Origin: JBMOPD01 sp049323615
Lineage (GTDB): Bacteria > Bacillota > Desulfotomaculia > Desulfotomaculales > Desulfocucumaceae
Length of the DNA stretch: 38,332 bases
Direction: 5' to 3'
Assembly (NCBI GenBank): GCA_049323615.1
Contig: JBMOPD010000064.1
Coordinates: 1 to 38,332 of the forward strand
Position numbers and translations under genes: made by a program. The notes beneath the pieces are model-generated. The model saw only the letters and a list, made by a program, of their open reading frames with translations. It searched no databases and was not told where the DNA came from. Position 1 is the stretch's first letter. Every line of letters starts with the position of its first letter. Positions 18,784-27,256 of the stretch are shown piece after piece.

Positions 18784-18862
18784 ATGTTTCACCTCGTCTG
18801 AATTTTTCTCCCGCCTGAATTAACGGCGTCTGGATTCTGGCTTCTGACGGAAAAGACTTTCT

Positions 18863-20305
18863 CTAATATCTTCTAACGGTAAACCAGAAAGTGGACCCCT
18901 CCCCGGGGGTGCTTTCCACACCGATGTCTCCTCCGTGGAGATCAACGATCTGCCTGGCAATGGCCAAACCCAGGCCGCTCCCGGAACCTCTTGCGGTCCT
19001 GGAACTGTCCAACTTGTAAAATCTCTCCCAGACAAGCTGCCGTTCTTCTTCCGCCAGCCCGGGCCCCCGGTCCCTGACCAGCACCCTGACCCTGTCCCCT
19101 TCTTCTTTTCCCTCTATTTCCACGGCGCCATCGGCCGGACTGAACCTTACCGCGTTGTCCACCAGGTTGATGACCACCTGCTTCAGTCTGTCCGGGTCCC
19201 CCCTGGCCAGTAGCCTTTCTTCCGGGAGGGTAATCCTCACTTTTAAATTCTTGTCAGTCATGGTCTCCTTAAACTGCCCGGCCACGCTCTCGATAATTTC
19301 GCTGATATCGGCCCGCTCCATGCGCATGCTGATCATGCCCGATTCCAGCCTTCTCAAATCCAGCAGGTCGTCCACCAGCCTGCGCAGCCTGATTGTTTCC
19401 TCATAAATATTCAGCAGGTACTTCTCCCGCTGCTTTTCATCCTGGGCTATGCCGTCCATCAGCGCTTCTGTGTACCCCTGCATTATGGTCAGCGGGGTTC
19501 TAAGCTCGTGCGATATGCTGGCCACAAAGCTCCTCCGGGTGGCGTCAATTTTATCCAGGGTCTGTATTTTTTCCGCCAGCTGTCTTGACAGGGTGTTTAT
19601 CGATTCCGCCAGCATACCCAGTTCATCACCGGAATTTACCGGCACCTGCTGGGTGAAATCGCCGCGGGACATGGCCCTGGCGGCCGAGTTGATCTCAAGG
19701 ATGGGGCCGGAAACTTTCCTGGAAAATATAAAGGCCAGCAGTATTGACGCGGCTATTCCCAGCAGGAGCGAATAGACGACGGCTTCATTAATAGCCCGCA
19801 GATTGGCCTGAATGGGCGCCAGGGGGGTGTGAATCAGCACCGCCCCTTCCTTTTTAATGGGTACCGCCACCAGCATTACATCCATTCCGAAAAAGGGATT
19901 GTTTCCCCTTTTGACCACCGTATTGCCAGCCAGCACAGCCTTGACATCCGACTGGTCAAAGGGCACCCCCAGCCCGTGCATCCCCCCCCCCATGCCCATG
20001 CCCATTCTGCCCATGCCGCGGTTTACAGACCAGCTGACCACCCTGGCCCCCTGGTCAATGACCAGCACACTGGACCCCAGTTCCCCGGCCAGCTGGTTTA
20101 CCTCCCGGTCGATGGCGGACCGGCTGCCGAGGGCGCCGTAGTCCTGGACAAATTTGTTTCCCCGCTCCAGGATCCGGTCGGCCTGCTGCCTGAAGTAAAT
20201 CCTTTCGATCATACCCCACTGAAAAATGGCCGACAGGCCCAGCACCAGCAGCACCAGGGCAAACATGGCCAGCCATATCTTGAATACCAGACCGAACCTT
20301 TTCAA
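18863..20305 (-). CDS. Sensor histidine kinase with Met/Gly-rich periplasmic loop
   Basis: 480 residues. TTG 20305 overlaps the response regulator stop by four bases, with GAGGTG upstream, so it is translationally coupled. TM1 at about 8-28, an extracytoplasmic sensor region about 31-172, TM2 at about 173-195, HAMP about 196-248, HisKA with phosphorylated His266 in SISHELRTPLT, and HATPase_c with NLVDNAVRF, DRGPGL and GSGLGLAI motifs. The sensor region holds GMGRMGMGMGGGMHG (98-112), which resembles Met/His copper-binding segments. Copper or silver sensing is inferred only from this loop. The adjacent genes show no metal transporter. Confidence 0.92.
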   Translation of the reverse strand: MKRFGLVFKIWLAMFALVLLVLGLSAIFQWGMIERIYFRQQADRILERGNKFVQDYGALGSRSAIDREVNQLAGELGSSVLVIDQGARVVSWSVNRGMGRMGMGMGGGMHGLGVPFDQSDVKAVLAGNTVVKRGNNPFFGMDVMLVAVPIKKEGAVLIHTPLAPIQANLRAINEAVVYSLLLGIAASILLAFIFSRKVSGPILEINSAARAMSRGDFTQQVPVNSGDELGMLAESINTLSRQLAEKIQTLDKIDATRRSFVASISHELRTPLTIMQGYTEALMDGIAQDEKQREKYLLNIYEETIRLRRLVDDLLDLRRLESGMISMRMERADISEIIESVAGQFKETMTDKNLKVRITLPEERLLARGDPDRLKQVVINLVDNAVRFSPADGAVEIEGKEEGDRVRVLVRDRGPGLAEEERQLVWERFYKLDSSRTARGSGSGLGLAIARQIVDLHGGDIGVESTPGEGSTFWFTVRRY

Positions 20306-21000
20306 TTCTTCACCTCGAACTTATAGCCTATTCCCCAGACCGTGGCAATGTACTGCTGGTCCCCTCCGGCCCTGGCGATTTTTTCCCTCAGCCTGGTTAT
20401 GTGGGTATCCACGGTGCGGGCCTCGCCGAAAAATTCGTATCCCCAAACCTGCTCCAAGAGCTGCTCCCTGGTGAATACCCGGCCCGGATGCCGGGCCAGG
20501 CACAAAAGAAGGTCGTACTCCTTGGGAGTAAGTACCACCGCCTCGCCATTCAGGGTTACTTCCCTGGTGTCTTCATTTATTTTCAGCCCACCGGCCTCAA
20601 TCAGCGTTTGCGCCTTCCCGGAGAGCCCGCCCTTTTTCACCCGTCTCAGCACGGCCTTTATCCTGGCCACCAGTTCCCTGGGACTGAAAGGTTTAACCAT
20701 GTAGTCATCGGCGCCCAGCTCCAGGCCAAGGACGCGGTCTATCTCTTCTCCCCTGGCGGTCAACATAATAATGGGCACGTCCGATTCCTTTCTGATTTCC
20801 CTGCACAGTTCCAGTCCGTCCATACCCGGCATCATCAGGTCCAGCACGATGGCGTCGTAGCCGGCAGCCTTTACTTTCCCCATGGCTTCCCGGCCGTTCC
20901 CCGCCTCTTCAACTAAAAACCCCTCTTTTTGCAGGTAGGCTTTGACCAGTTCCCTTATTTTAGCTTCGTCATCCACCACAAGAATTTTTATCAGGCTCAT
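20302..21000 (-). CDS. OmpR/PhoB-family response regulator
   Basis: ATG 21000 is preferred over TTG 21015 because GGGG lies 6 bases before it; 232 residues. The receiver domain (1 to about 118) has the acidic pair in LVVDDE, phosphorylated Asp in IVLDLMMPGMDG, Thr in MLTARG and Lys in YMVKPFSPREL. The winged-helix DNA-binding domain (about 135-230) has VVLTPKEYDLLLCLARHPG and the recognition helix TVDTHITRLREKI. It is the first gene of a two-gene operon with the histidine kinase and should activate or repress target genes when phosphorylated. Confidence 0.95.
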   Translation of the reverse strand: MSLIKILVVDDEAKIRELVKAYLQKEGFLVEEAGNGREAMGKVKAAGYDAIVLDLMMPGMDGLELCREIRKESDVPIIMLTARGEEIDRVLGLELGADDYMVKPFSPRELVARIKAVLRRVKKGGLSGKAQTLIEAGGLKINEDTREVTLNGEAVVLTPKEYDLLLCLARHPGRVFTREQLLEQVWGYEFFGEARTVDTHITRLREKIARAGGDQQYIATVWGIGYKFEVKN

Positions 21001-21063
21001 TTTATACCCCGGCAAAGCTTTTTTCTAAAACATAATAACATATTTTCCGCAAAAAAAAGCGTC

Positions 21064-22521
21064 CTAAGACGCAGGAGTTTTTTGGGATCTGGACAGGAAG
21101 TTCACCAGTTTTATAAATGCCCTTACCAGGGGACTCTTGATATTTTCTTCCATCTTGCGAAGTTCGGTGCGGGTTTTGGTCAGTTCCTGCTGTAAGAACC
21201 GCATCGACCTTTTGGCCTCTTCCCCGCCCTCCAGGGCCTCTTTCAAGTCGTTACTGAGGATGTTTATTTCTTCCCGGTATCTTTTCTCCTCCTGTTTTGA
21301 GCTTTCCACAACCTTTTCCAGCTTTTGCTTCAACTCCACTATTTCCGACTGCAGCTCCGCGGTTTTGGTCGCCTGTTTCTCCTTTATCTCGGCCATGCGG
21401 GCCTTATTTTCCCTGTCTTTTTCCTTGTACTGCTGCAATTTTGTAAACAGGGCCTCCAGGCTGGCCTGGTTCTTTCCGAGGGATTCCTTCAACCTGTTTT
21501 TTTCCTCTTCGGCGTCCCTGGCCCTTTTAACCCACAGCCGGCACTGGTAAAGTATGCTGTTTGCCTTGGCCTCCAGCTTGGCCACATGCTCCCTGTACCT
21601 GTAAATCTCCTTCTTTCTTAAAGAAAGCAGGAGGTCCTTTTCGGCCATCTGGGTTACCAGGTAGTCATGCTGTCCCGCTTCCTCGATTTTCGCAGCCAGG
21701 GCCGCGGCTGTTTCCCTGTATGTACAGTTCACCTCATACAGCTGGCTCTCCAGTGTTTCCATCCTCTTTTTCCATCGGCCGCGGTCCGTGTGCCATTTTT
21801 CTTTCATTCTGCCCAGAGAGGAAATAAACCTCTTCATCATCTCCTCATGGGCAACATGTACAGACGGATTGTAAGCCCAGATGCCGTCGCCCGTTTCCTC
21901 GAAAAAGGGAAATTTCTTCAGTATGTCCTCCACCGCTTTAACGGTTGTGTCTCTCCACTTGTTTACTATTTCATGTATCTGCTGAACAGACAGCCCCCCG
22001 GGGTGGGCCTTATGCGCCTTTATTACCAGCTGTTTCAGTGAATACTGCCCGGCTTCCACTTCCCATTCCGTGAGTCCCCAGTGCCCGTTGTCCAGCTGTA
22101 TAAACCGTCCGTCGGAAATAAGGCTGGCTTCACCCGACACGAGCAACCTCACTTTCTTTTTGTTCTTGGAATTGACCCCTGTTTTTAACACTTCCCTGAT
22201 ACTCATGGGCTGCTGGCGCTTAAGCAAAATGGCGTAGAACTGGTCGTTGTCCCGGTTACCCTCCAGATTTAAACTCCAGAGTCCTTTTTCATTAAAATTA
22301 AAGCACTGATTCTGACGCAGGCATAAGGTCACTTTCTCCTCCACCTGTTCCTGCGAATAATCCTTTAACATCTTCCTGTGCACATGGGGAACTATCTCCG
22401 CTACAGAAAGTTCTTCAAAGAAAAACAGGGTTTTCTTTAATACATCTGTCAGCGAATGAAGTTTACCATCCAAATTTTCCACACCGTCCTTTAGTACTGT
22501 TACAGCATTTAAATTCCCCAT
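21064..22521 (-). CDS. Three winged-helix (HARE-HTH-like) repeats plus long coiled coil
   Basis: 485 residues. Residues about 30-87 (LSVAEIVPHVHRKM to GLWSLN), 92-155 (MSIREVLKTGV to HWGLTEW) and 160-220 (GLSVQQIHEIVNKW to DGIWAYNP) each have the layout of a helix-helix-helix-wing ending in G-x-W, like the HARE-HTH domain of RNA polymerase delta. Residues about 225-470 form a long, charged coiled coil broken by short gaps. The last segment, PLVRAFIKLVNFL, is an amphipathic helix. A DNA- or chromosome-associated structural or regulatory protein is likely. I do not know a named family with this exact build. Start: ATG 22521 with a distant GAGGG; uncertain. It is transcribed divergently from acuA. 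Confidence 0.7.
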   Translation of the reverse strand: MGNLNAVTVLKDGVENLDGKLHSLTDVLKKTLFFFEELSVAEIVPHVHRKMLKDYSQEQVEEKVTLCLRQNQCFNFNEKGLWSLNLEGNRDNDQFYAILLKRQQPMSIREVLKTGVNSKNKKKVRLLVSGEASLISDGRFIQLDNGHWGLTEWEVEAGQYSLKQLVIKAHKAHPGGLSVQQIHEIVNKWRDTTVKAVEDILKKFPFFEETGDGIWAYNPSVHVAHEEMMKRFISSLGRMKEKWHTDRGRWKKRMETLESQLYEVNCTYRETAAALAAKIEEAGQHDYLVTQMAEKDLLLSLRKKEIYRYREHVAKLEAKANSILYQCRLWVKRARDAEEEKNRLKESLGKNQASLEALFTKLQQYKEKDRENKARMAEIKEKQATKTAELQSEIVELKQKLEKVVESSKQEEKRYREEINILSNDLKEALEGGEEAKRSMRFLQQELTKTRTELRKMEENIKSPLVRAFIKLVNFLSRSQKTPAS

Positions 22522-22784
22522 ATATTGCCAAATCCCTCTTGAAATGGTAAAACATTTTGGTAAGATATTCCTACATTAAAATACACTGAAAGATATTTGG
22601 AGGTATATATTGACCGGCATGCTAAAAAGATAAGATATTTACCCGTAATTATTGTGGCGGCATTGTTTGTGGTTTATAATACATGTACAAACAGCTGGTT
22701 ATTTTTATGTTTAACAGGTGATCCGGTCCCGGGCTTAAATTTGACTGGATTCCCTCACGGGTTTTGTAAGAAGGGGTGCTTCTA

Positions 22785-23405
22785 ATGAGTGAAGAACAAA
22801 GGGACCCCACCATCGACCAGATTCAGTGCGATCGAGGCATAATAGTGACTGAGGGACCGGTTAAGGGTGAATACCTGGCCGGGTTGGAATTTGACGAAAA
22901 CCTGGATAATTTTCGTAATGCTAAAAAGCAGAAAATCTGTTTATGTAAAATAGCTGATTCCCCGGACGGGCTGGTTTATATTGCCAGGGCCGAAAACACC
23001 GTGGTAGGCTATTTGACATTTCACAACCCGGACCCCTTTACAAGGTGGTGCAAGCACCCCCTGCTGCTGGAACTGGGCGCCATAGAGATCAGCCGGCAGT
23101 GGAGGAGGTATAAAATAGGCTATCATATGCTGCATAAAGCTTTTTCAAATCCTTTAGTGAAAAAGCGTATTGTCATTACCATGGAATACTGCTGGCACTG
23201 GGACCTCGACGGCAGCGGACTCAACCTCTGGAGTTACCAAAAGATGCTGACCAAATTGTTCGGATCCGTAGGCCTCCAGAAAGTAAGCACCAACGACCCG
23301 GAAATAATGGAGCACCCCGCCAATGTCCTGATGGCCCGGATCGGAGAGGATGTGCCGCAGGAGGATATCGGGAGGTTTAATGATCTGAGGTTTGAAAAAA
23401 ACTAA
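22785..23405 (+). CDS. acuA: GNAT acetyltransferase, AcuA-like
   Basis: 206 residues; ATG 22785 with AAGGGGTG 6 bases before it. The sequence tracks Bacillus AcuA from end to end: EGPVKGEYLAGLEFDENL, VVGYLTFHNPDPFTRW, LLELGAIEIS, MEYCWHWDLDGSGLNLW, HPANVLMARIGEDV and FNDLRF. In Bacillus, AcuA acetylates a lysine of acetyl-CoA synthetase and switches it off. The same role on an acyl/acetyl-CoA synthetase is inferred here. The usual neighbours acuB, acuC and acsA are not adjacent. The single gene is divergent from the coiled-coil protein gene. Confidence 0.88.
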   Translation: MSEEQRDPTIDQIQCDRGIIVTEGPVKGEYLAGLEFDENLDNFRNAKKQKICLCKIADSPDGLVYIARAENTVVGYLTFHNPDPFTRWCKHPLLLELGAIEISRQWRRYKIGYHMLHKAFSNPLVKKRIVITMEYCWHWDLDGSGLNLWSYQKMLTKLFGSVGLQKVSTNDPEIMEHPANVLMARIGEDVPQEDIGRFNDLRFEKN

Positions 23406-23482
23406 TACTGCCTGTATTGACCGTCCGAATACAGGAGACAGGAGGATAAAATGATCCTTAAACAGGTTATTTTATAGCAAAA

Positions 23483-23513
23483 ACCCCCTTCAGCCATGCC
23501 GGCCAAAGGGGGG
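23483..23513 (-). terminator. Terminator of guaB (possibly bidirectional)
   Basis: ACCCCCTT (23483-23490) pairs with AAGGGGGG(T) (23506-23514). On the minus strand a TTTTT run follows. It is 60 bases past the guaB stop and 78 past the acuA stop, so it could serve both convergent genes. Confidence 0.75.
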
Positions 23514-23572
23514 TAAATGTTTCTCATTGCGAGAAGCTGGTTTTCTCCTGCCTCCTGACTCCTTTTCTTTTC

Positions 23573-25030
23573 CTATTTCAGGCTGTAGTTGGGAGCTTCT
23601 TTAGTGATTGTCACATCGTGCGGGTGGCTCTCTCTCAGGCCGGCGGGGGTGATTCTCATAAACTGCGTACGGGTCTTCAAATCTTCAATATTCCGGGCTC
23701 CGCAGTAGCCCATGCCTGCTCTCAGGCCGCCCATCAGCTGATACACCGCCTCCGCCAGAGAACCTTTGTATGGCACCCTCCCCTCTACTCCCTCGGGCAC
23801 CAGTTTTTTCTGATCCTCCTGGAAGTACCTGTCCTTGCTTCCCTCTTTCATGGCCCCCAGGGATCCCATTCCCCGGTAAACCTTGTAGCTGCGGCCCTGG
23901 TATATTTCAATTTCCCCGGGGCTTTCCTCGGTTCCGGCCAGCAGGCTGCCGACCATGGCCACATCAGCCCCGGCGGCGATTGCCTTGGTAATATCACCGG
24001 AGTACTTTATTCCCCCGTCGCCAACGATCGGCACACCATACTTCACAGCTTCAGAGGCGCATTCGTAGATGGCCGTGACCTGGGGCACACCGGCTCCGGC
24101 CACGATCCTGGTGGTGCATATTGAACCCGCACCGATACCCACTTTTACACAGTCGGCCCCCGCTTCAATAAGGTCCCTGGTCCCCTCTGCTGTGGCGACA
24201 TTACCGGCAACCACCTGGGTTTCAGGGTACTTTGACTTTATATGATAAACGGTATCGATAACCCCTCTGCTGTGCCCGTGGGCGGTATCCACCACTATCA
24301 CGTCAACGTTGGCACTGACCAGGGCTTCCACCCTGTCCATGGTGTCGTTGCTTACCCCCACGGCAGCCGCCACCAGCAGCCGGCCCTTGGCATCCTTGGC
24401 CGAGTTGGGGTACTGCCTGGCTTTTTCAATATCTTTGATGGTTATCAACCCGCAGAGTTTAAAATCGTCATCCACGATGGGCAGCTTTTCCACTTTATAA
24501 TTCTGCAATATTTCCTTGGCCTGGTCCAGTGTTGTACCCACCGGCGCAGTGATCAGATTCTCCTTTGTCATGGCCATACCCACGGGTTTACTGAAATCCT
24601 TTTCAAACCTGAGATCCCTGTTAGTTAAAATACCAACCAGTCTACCATTTTCGGTTATCGGAACCCCCGATATCCGGTATCTCTCCATCAGCAGGAGCGC
24701 CTCGCTGATTGGGCTTTCCGGAGACAGATAGATGGGGTCCGATATCACCCCGTGTTCCGAGCGCTTGACCCTGTCTACCTCAAGGGCCTGCTTCTCTATG
24801 GACATGTTTTTGTGGATTACCCCGATACCTCCCTCCCTGGCTATGGCAACAGCCATCCTGGATTCTGTAACGGTATCCATCCCGGCACTAATAAGCGGGA
24901 TGTTCAATTTAATTTTTCTGGTCAGACGGGTCGACAGGTCAACATCTTTGGGGAGTACTTCTGAGGCCGCCGGTACCAGCAGCACGTCATCAAAAGTCAG
25001 GCCAACCCTGGTGAACCTTTCCGGAAACAT
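23573..25030 (-). CDS. guaB: IMP dehydrogenase
   Basis: 485 residues, the normal length. ATG 25030 has GGAGG 9 bases upstream; the open frame extends further but only through a repeat. It oxidises IMP to XMP with NAD+, the committed step of GMP synthesis. The catalytic core starts LTFDDVLLVPA. Two CBS domains occupy about 95-205 (regulatory nucleotide sites). The catalytic Cys loop is GAGSICTTRIVAGAG, the IMP-phosphate site is VPIVGDGGIKYSGDI, and the flap is RGMGSLGAM. The leader between promoter and start contains a G-rich repeat (25053-25139). Confidence 0.96.
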   Translation of the reverse strand: MFPERFTRVGLTFDDVLLVPAASEVLPKDVDLSTRLTRKIKLNIPLISAGMDTVTESRMAVAIAREGGIGVIHKNMSIEKQALEVDRVKRSEHGVISDPIYLSPESPISEALLLMERYRISGVPITENGRLVGILTNRDLRFEKDFSKPVGMAMTKENLITAPVGTTLDQAKEILQNYKVEKLPIVDDDFKLCGLITIKDIEKARQYPNSAKDAKGRLLVAAAVGVSNDTMDRVEALVSANVDVIVVDTAHGHSRGVIDTVYHIKSKYPETQVVAGNVATAEGTRDLIEAGADCVKVGIGAGSICTTRIVAGAGVPQVTAIYECASEAVKYGVPIVGDGGIKYSGDITKAIAAGADVAMVGSLLAGTEESPGEIEIYQGRSYKVYRGMGSLGAMKEGSKDRYFQEDQKKLVPEGVEGRVPYKGSLAEAVYQLMGGLRAGMGYCGARNIEDLKTRTQFMRITPAGLRESHPHDVTITKEAPNYSLK

Positions 25031-25052
25031 TTGCACCAACCTCCACTCTGGA

Positions 25053-25139
25053 GGGATTAGGGATTGGGGGCTAGGGACAGTTTGTGTAGTGGATTCCGGG
25101 ATCCCCAATTCCCAATCCCCAATTCCCAATCCCTGTCCC
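25053..25139. repeat. G-rich imperfect inverted repeat in the guaB leader
   Basis: The left arm (25053-25076) has four G runs (GGG, GGG, GGGGG, GGG); the right arm (25103-25139) has six C runs. Read from the minus strand the right arm is GGGACAGGGATTGGGAATTG and so on. The arms are imperfect complements of each other, so the DNA or RNA could form a long hairpin or a G-quadruplex. The units GGGATT/GGGAATT suggest an intergenic repeat family; a fragment (TAATCCCTACCC-like) is near 38175. Confidence 0.65.
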
Positions 25140-25169
25140 GATATATATTGCTTGCATATATATTTGCTT

Positions 25170-25178
25170 ATTATAGCA
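25170..25178 (-). promoter_or_regulatory. Predicted extended -10 promoter of guaB
   Basis: TGCTATAAT on the minus strand is a perfect TATAAT with the TG extension. The -35 region is weak (a TTG-containing stretch about 16-17 bases upstream). The transcript would have a leader of about 130 bases containing the G-rich repeat. Confidence 0.5.
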
Positions 25179-25213
25179 TAACGGATTAAAAACAAGCCAG
25201 GGATTTTTACATC

Positions 25214-25609
25214 TCAATAATTTTTTATGAATAACCTCAATCTTCTTCCGGCCACCGCCCGCAAAAGCCGGTAAACAATCAAATCCCGGTAAATTTTTCG
25301 CACCCTGGGGAATAAAACAGTGAGGCCCAGGATATCGGTCAGGATACCGGGTGTAATCAACAGCAGGCCGCCGCAGAATATAAGAATGCCGTCCAGGATT
25401 TTCGTACCCGGCAGCCTACCGTGGGCAATTTCCCTTTTCACTTCCGAGAAGACGGCCGTTCCCTGGGAACGGGCCATGGCGGCCCCCAGCAGGCCCGGAA
25501 CCACAATCAGCGCCAATGTGAGCCAGAACCCAATTTTAGAACCAATCTGAATGATAATATACAACTCAACGAAGGGAATGATTATAAATAATGCCAGCAA
25601 TTTCAACAC
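25214..25609 (-). CDS. fxsA: FxsA-family membrane protein
   Basis: 131 residues from GTG 25609, chosen because AGGGG precedes it by 9 bases and the residues upstream of it are not FxsA-like. The pattern LALFIIIPFVELYIIIQIGSK, then GxxLTLALIVVPGLLGAAMAR, then GRLPGTKILDGILIFCGGLLLITPGILTDILG is typical FxsA: a cytoplasmic membrane protein with two to three membrane segments. In E. coli, FxsA overproduction relieves F-plasmid exclusion of phage T7; its normal function is not known. It begins 17 bases after the stop of the small HTH gene and is probably co-transcribed with it. Confidence 0.82.
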   Translation of the reverse strand: MLKLLALFIIIPFVELYIIIQIGSKIGFWLTLALIVVPGLLGAAMARSQGTAVFSEVKREIAHGRLPGTKILDGILIFCGGLLLITPGILTDILGLTVLFPRVRKIYRDLIVYRLLRAVAGRRLRLFIKNY

Positions 25610-25625
25610 ATCCCGACACCCCTGA

Positions 25626-25850
25626 TCAGTCCTGCCCCATAATTGAACCCACTCCATGGCTCATAAAGTGGTCCCTCAGGTGTTTGATTATCTTTTCGGA
25701 AACATTGAACTCCTCAGCCATTTCCATATCCGAACGGCCATGCTTCAGGCCGTCAATAAAGCGGTCAAAGTCTACACCGACCTCATCGGTCTTTTGTTTA
25801 AGGCTCGGCTCGGTGCTCCACGGGACCCTGGACCTGAGGTATTCCTCCAC
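25626..25850 (-). CDS. Small helix-turn-helix protein
   Basis: About 74 residues from GTG 25850 (AGGAG 7 bases upstream; an alternative GTG at 25859 lies right on that site). The C-terminal half has a helix-turn-helix look: GRSDMEMAEEFNVSEKIIKHL followed by RDHFMSHG. This is the shape of a small DNA-binding protein. Family not recognised. It is the first gene of a probable two-gene operon with the fxsA-like gene, so it may control it. Confident as a gene, not as to role. Confidence 0.65.
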   Translation of the reverse strand: MEEYLRSRVPWSTEPSLKQKTDEVGVDFDRFIDGLKHGRSDMEMAEEFNVSEKIIKHLRDHFMSHGVGSIMGQD

Positions 25851-26029
25851 CGCCTTCACTCCTTCGAATAATTAAATTATATATAATGAATGGGGTATAT
25901 TCTATTTTATCCGCGGTATTTTTCTTTTACTCTTCGAATTACGTCTGCAAACGTGAAGGACTTTTTATATCCGGCTAAAAATATATAAAGTAGCTGTTCA
26001 ATAAAAATGCCGGGAGGAGCCTTGATAAC

Positions 26030-27181
26030 ATGGAGTTTAAACTTGGTCCGGAACTGGAACTGCTGAAAAAGTCCGTCCGGGAATTTGCCCAATGTGAAAT
26101 TGCACCCAGAGTGGATGAGATGGAAAAAACTGATCAGGTGCCGGTGGATGTCATTAAAAAAATGGCCGCCCTGGGATTCCTGGGTGTGGCCGCGCCTCAA
26201 AAGTACGGCGGCACCGGAATGGGCAACCTGGCCCGGATGATCCTTGTGGAAGAGGTGGCCAGGGTATCGGCGGCCATGGCCATGACCATCCAGTGCGCTC
26301 ATTTCGGGATTGGCGCAGTTCTTGAAGGCGGCAGTGAAGCCATCCGGGGAAAATATCTGCCATCCCTTATTGCGGGTGATATTATATGCGCAGCAGGCGT
26401 AACGGAGTCCGCCGGGGGATCCGACCCCGCCTCAAACACGACGGAAGCCGCCGATATGGGTGATCACTTTATTTTAAACGGGCGCAAAACATTTATCTCC
26501 AACTCCCATATCAGTGATATCGCCATGATAGTAGCCAAAACAAAGGATGCTCCCCAAAAGGAATTCACCGCCTTTTTGGTTGACAAGCAGATGGGGGGCT
26601 TCAGGCCGGGCCGGGTGGAGAAAAAAATCGGCTTTCACGGCTGCGTAACAGGTGAGCTGATACTGGAAAACTGCCCGGTGCCCAGGGAAAACATACTGGG
26701 CCGGGAAGGCCAGGGGCTGGCGCTGGCCCTCAAAGGAATCACCCAATACGGCCGCACGGGAATCGTGGCCATGTCAGTGGGGCTCATCCATGCGTCCCTT
26801 GACGCAGCCGTCAAATTTGCCAGCGAGAGGGTGCTTTACGGAAAGCCCATTACCAGCCTGCAGTCGGTACAGTTTAAAACAGCCGAAATGTACGCCGATC
26901 TGGAAGCCAGCAGGCTCCTGGCATACCGGGCTGCATGGCTTATTGATCAGGGGGAACGGGCCGACCTGGAAGTGGCCGCAGCCAAGTTTTTCTGCTCGGA
27001 GGCCGCCCTGAGGTGCACCAGAAAGGCCATGGACATAATGGGGGCATACGGCTGCATGAAAGAGTTCGCTGTTGAAAGATACTGCCGTGACGCCCAGCTG
27101 CTTGTTCCGGCCGATGGCACCAACGATATAATGCGGGTGGTGGCCGGCAAGATGGTCTCCGCAGCCGTAAGAAAACAATAA
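26030..27181 (+). CDS. Acyl-CoA dehydrogenase with Asp at the catalytic base position
   Basis: 383 residues; ATG 26030 with GGGAGGAG upstream. It has the full ACAD fold: N-terminal helical domain, the FAD/substrate segment AAGVTESAGGSDPASNTTEA (about 124-143), FILNGRKTFISNS, and the C-terminal helical domain with FASERVLYGKPITSLQSVQ and MDIMGAYGCMKEF. Normal enzymes oxidise the alpha-beta bond of acyl-CoA and pass electrons to EtfAB. In the usual YEGT motif the catalytic Glu is here Asp362 (VPADGTNDIMR). The substrate is therefore uncertain. No etfAB or acyl-CoA ligase is adjacent. It is followed by asnS in the same direction after 75 bp. Confidence 0.9.
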   Translation: MEFKLGPELELLKKSVREFAQCEIAPRVDEMEKTDQVPVDVIKKMAALGFLGVAAPQKYGGTGMGNLARMILVEEVARVSAAMAMTIQCAHFGIGAVLEGGSEAIRGKYLPSLIAGDIICAAGVTESAGGSDPASNTTEAADMGDHFILNGRKTFISNSHISDIAMIVAKTKDAPQKEFTAFLVDKQMGGFRPGRVEKKIGFHGCVTGELILENCPVPRENILGREGQGLALALKGITQYGRTGIVAMSVGLIHASLDAAVKFASERVLYGKPITSLQSVQFKTAEMYADLEASRLLAYRAAWLIDQGERADLEVAAAKFFCSEAALRCTRKAMDIMGAYGCMKEFAVERYCRDAQLLVPADGTNDIMRVVAGKMVSAAVRKQ

Positions 27182-27256
27182 CCGGAGAATTAAGAAGGTG
27201 TATTAAATTATTCTTAAAACCTATAATAAAAATTAACCTTATAAAGAGGTGGTTTG

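Noticed and set aside
22597..22785. A 62-codon plus-strand frame with a hydrophobic segment upstream of acuA
   Set aside because: It starts at a TTG inside AT-rich promoter DNA without a well-placed ribosome binding site, and it ends at the acuA start; probably chance.
25031..25195. Longer guaB product starting at 25195
   Set aside because: The extra 55 residues are read through the G-rich repeat and the promoter; ATG 25030 has a good ribosome binding site and matches the known IMPDH start.
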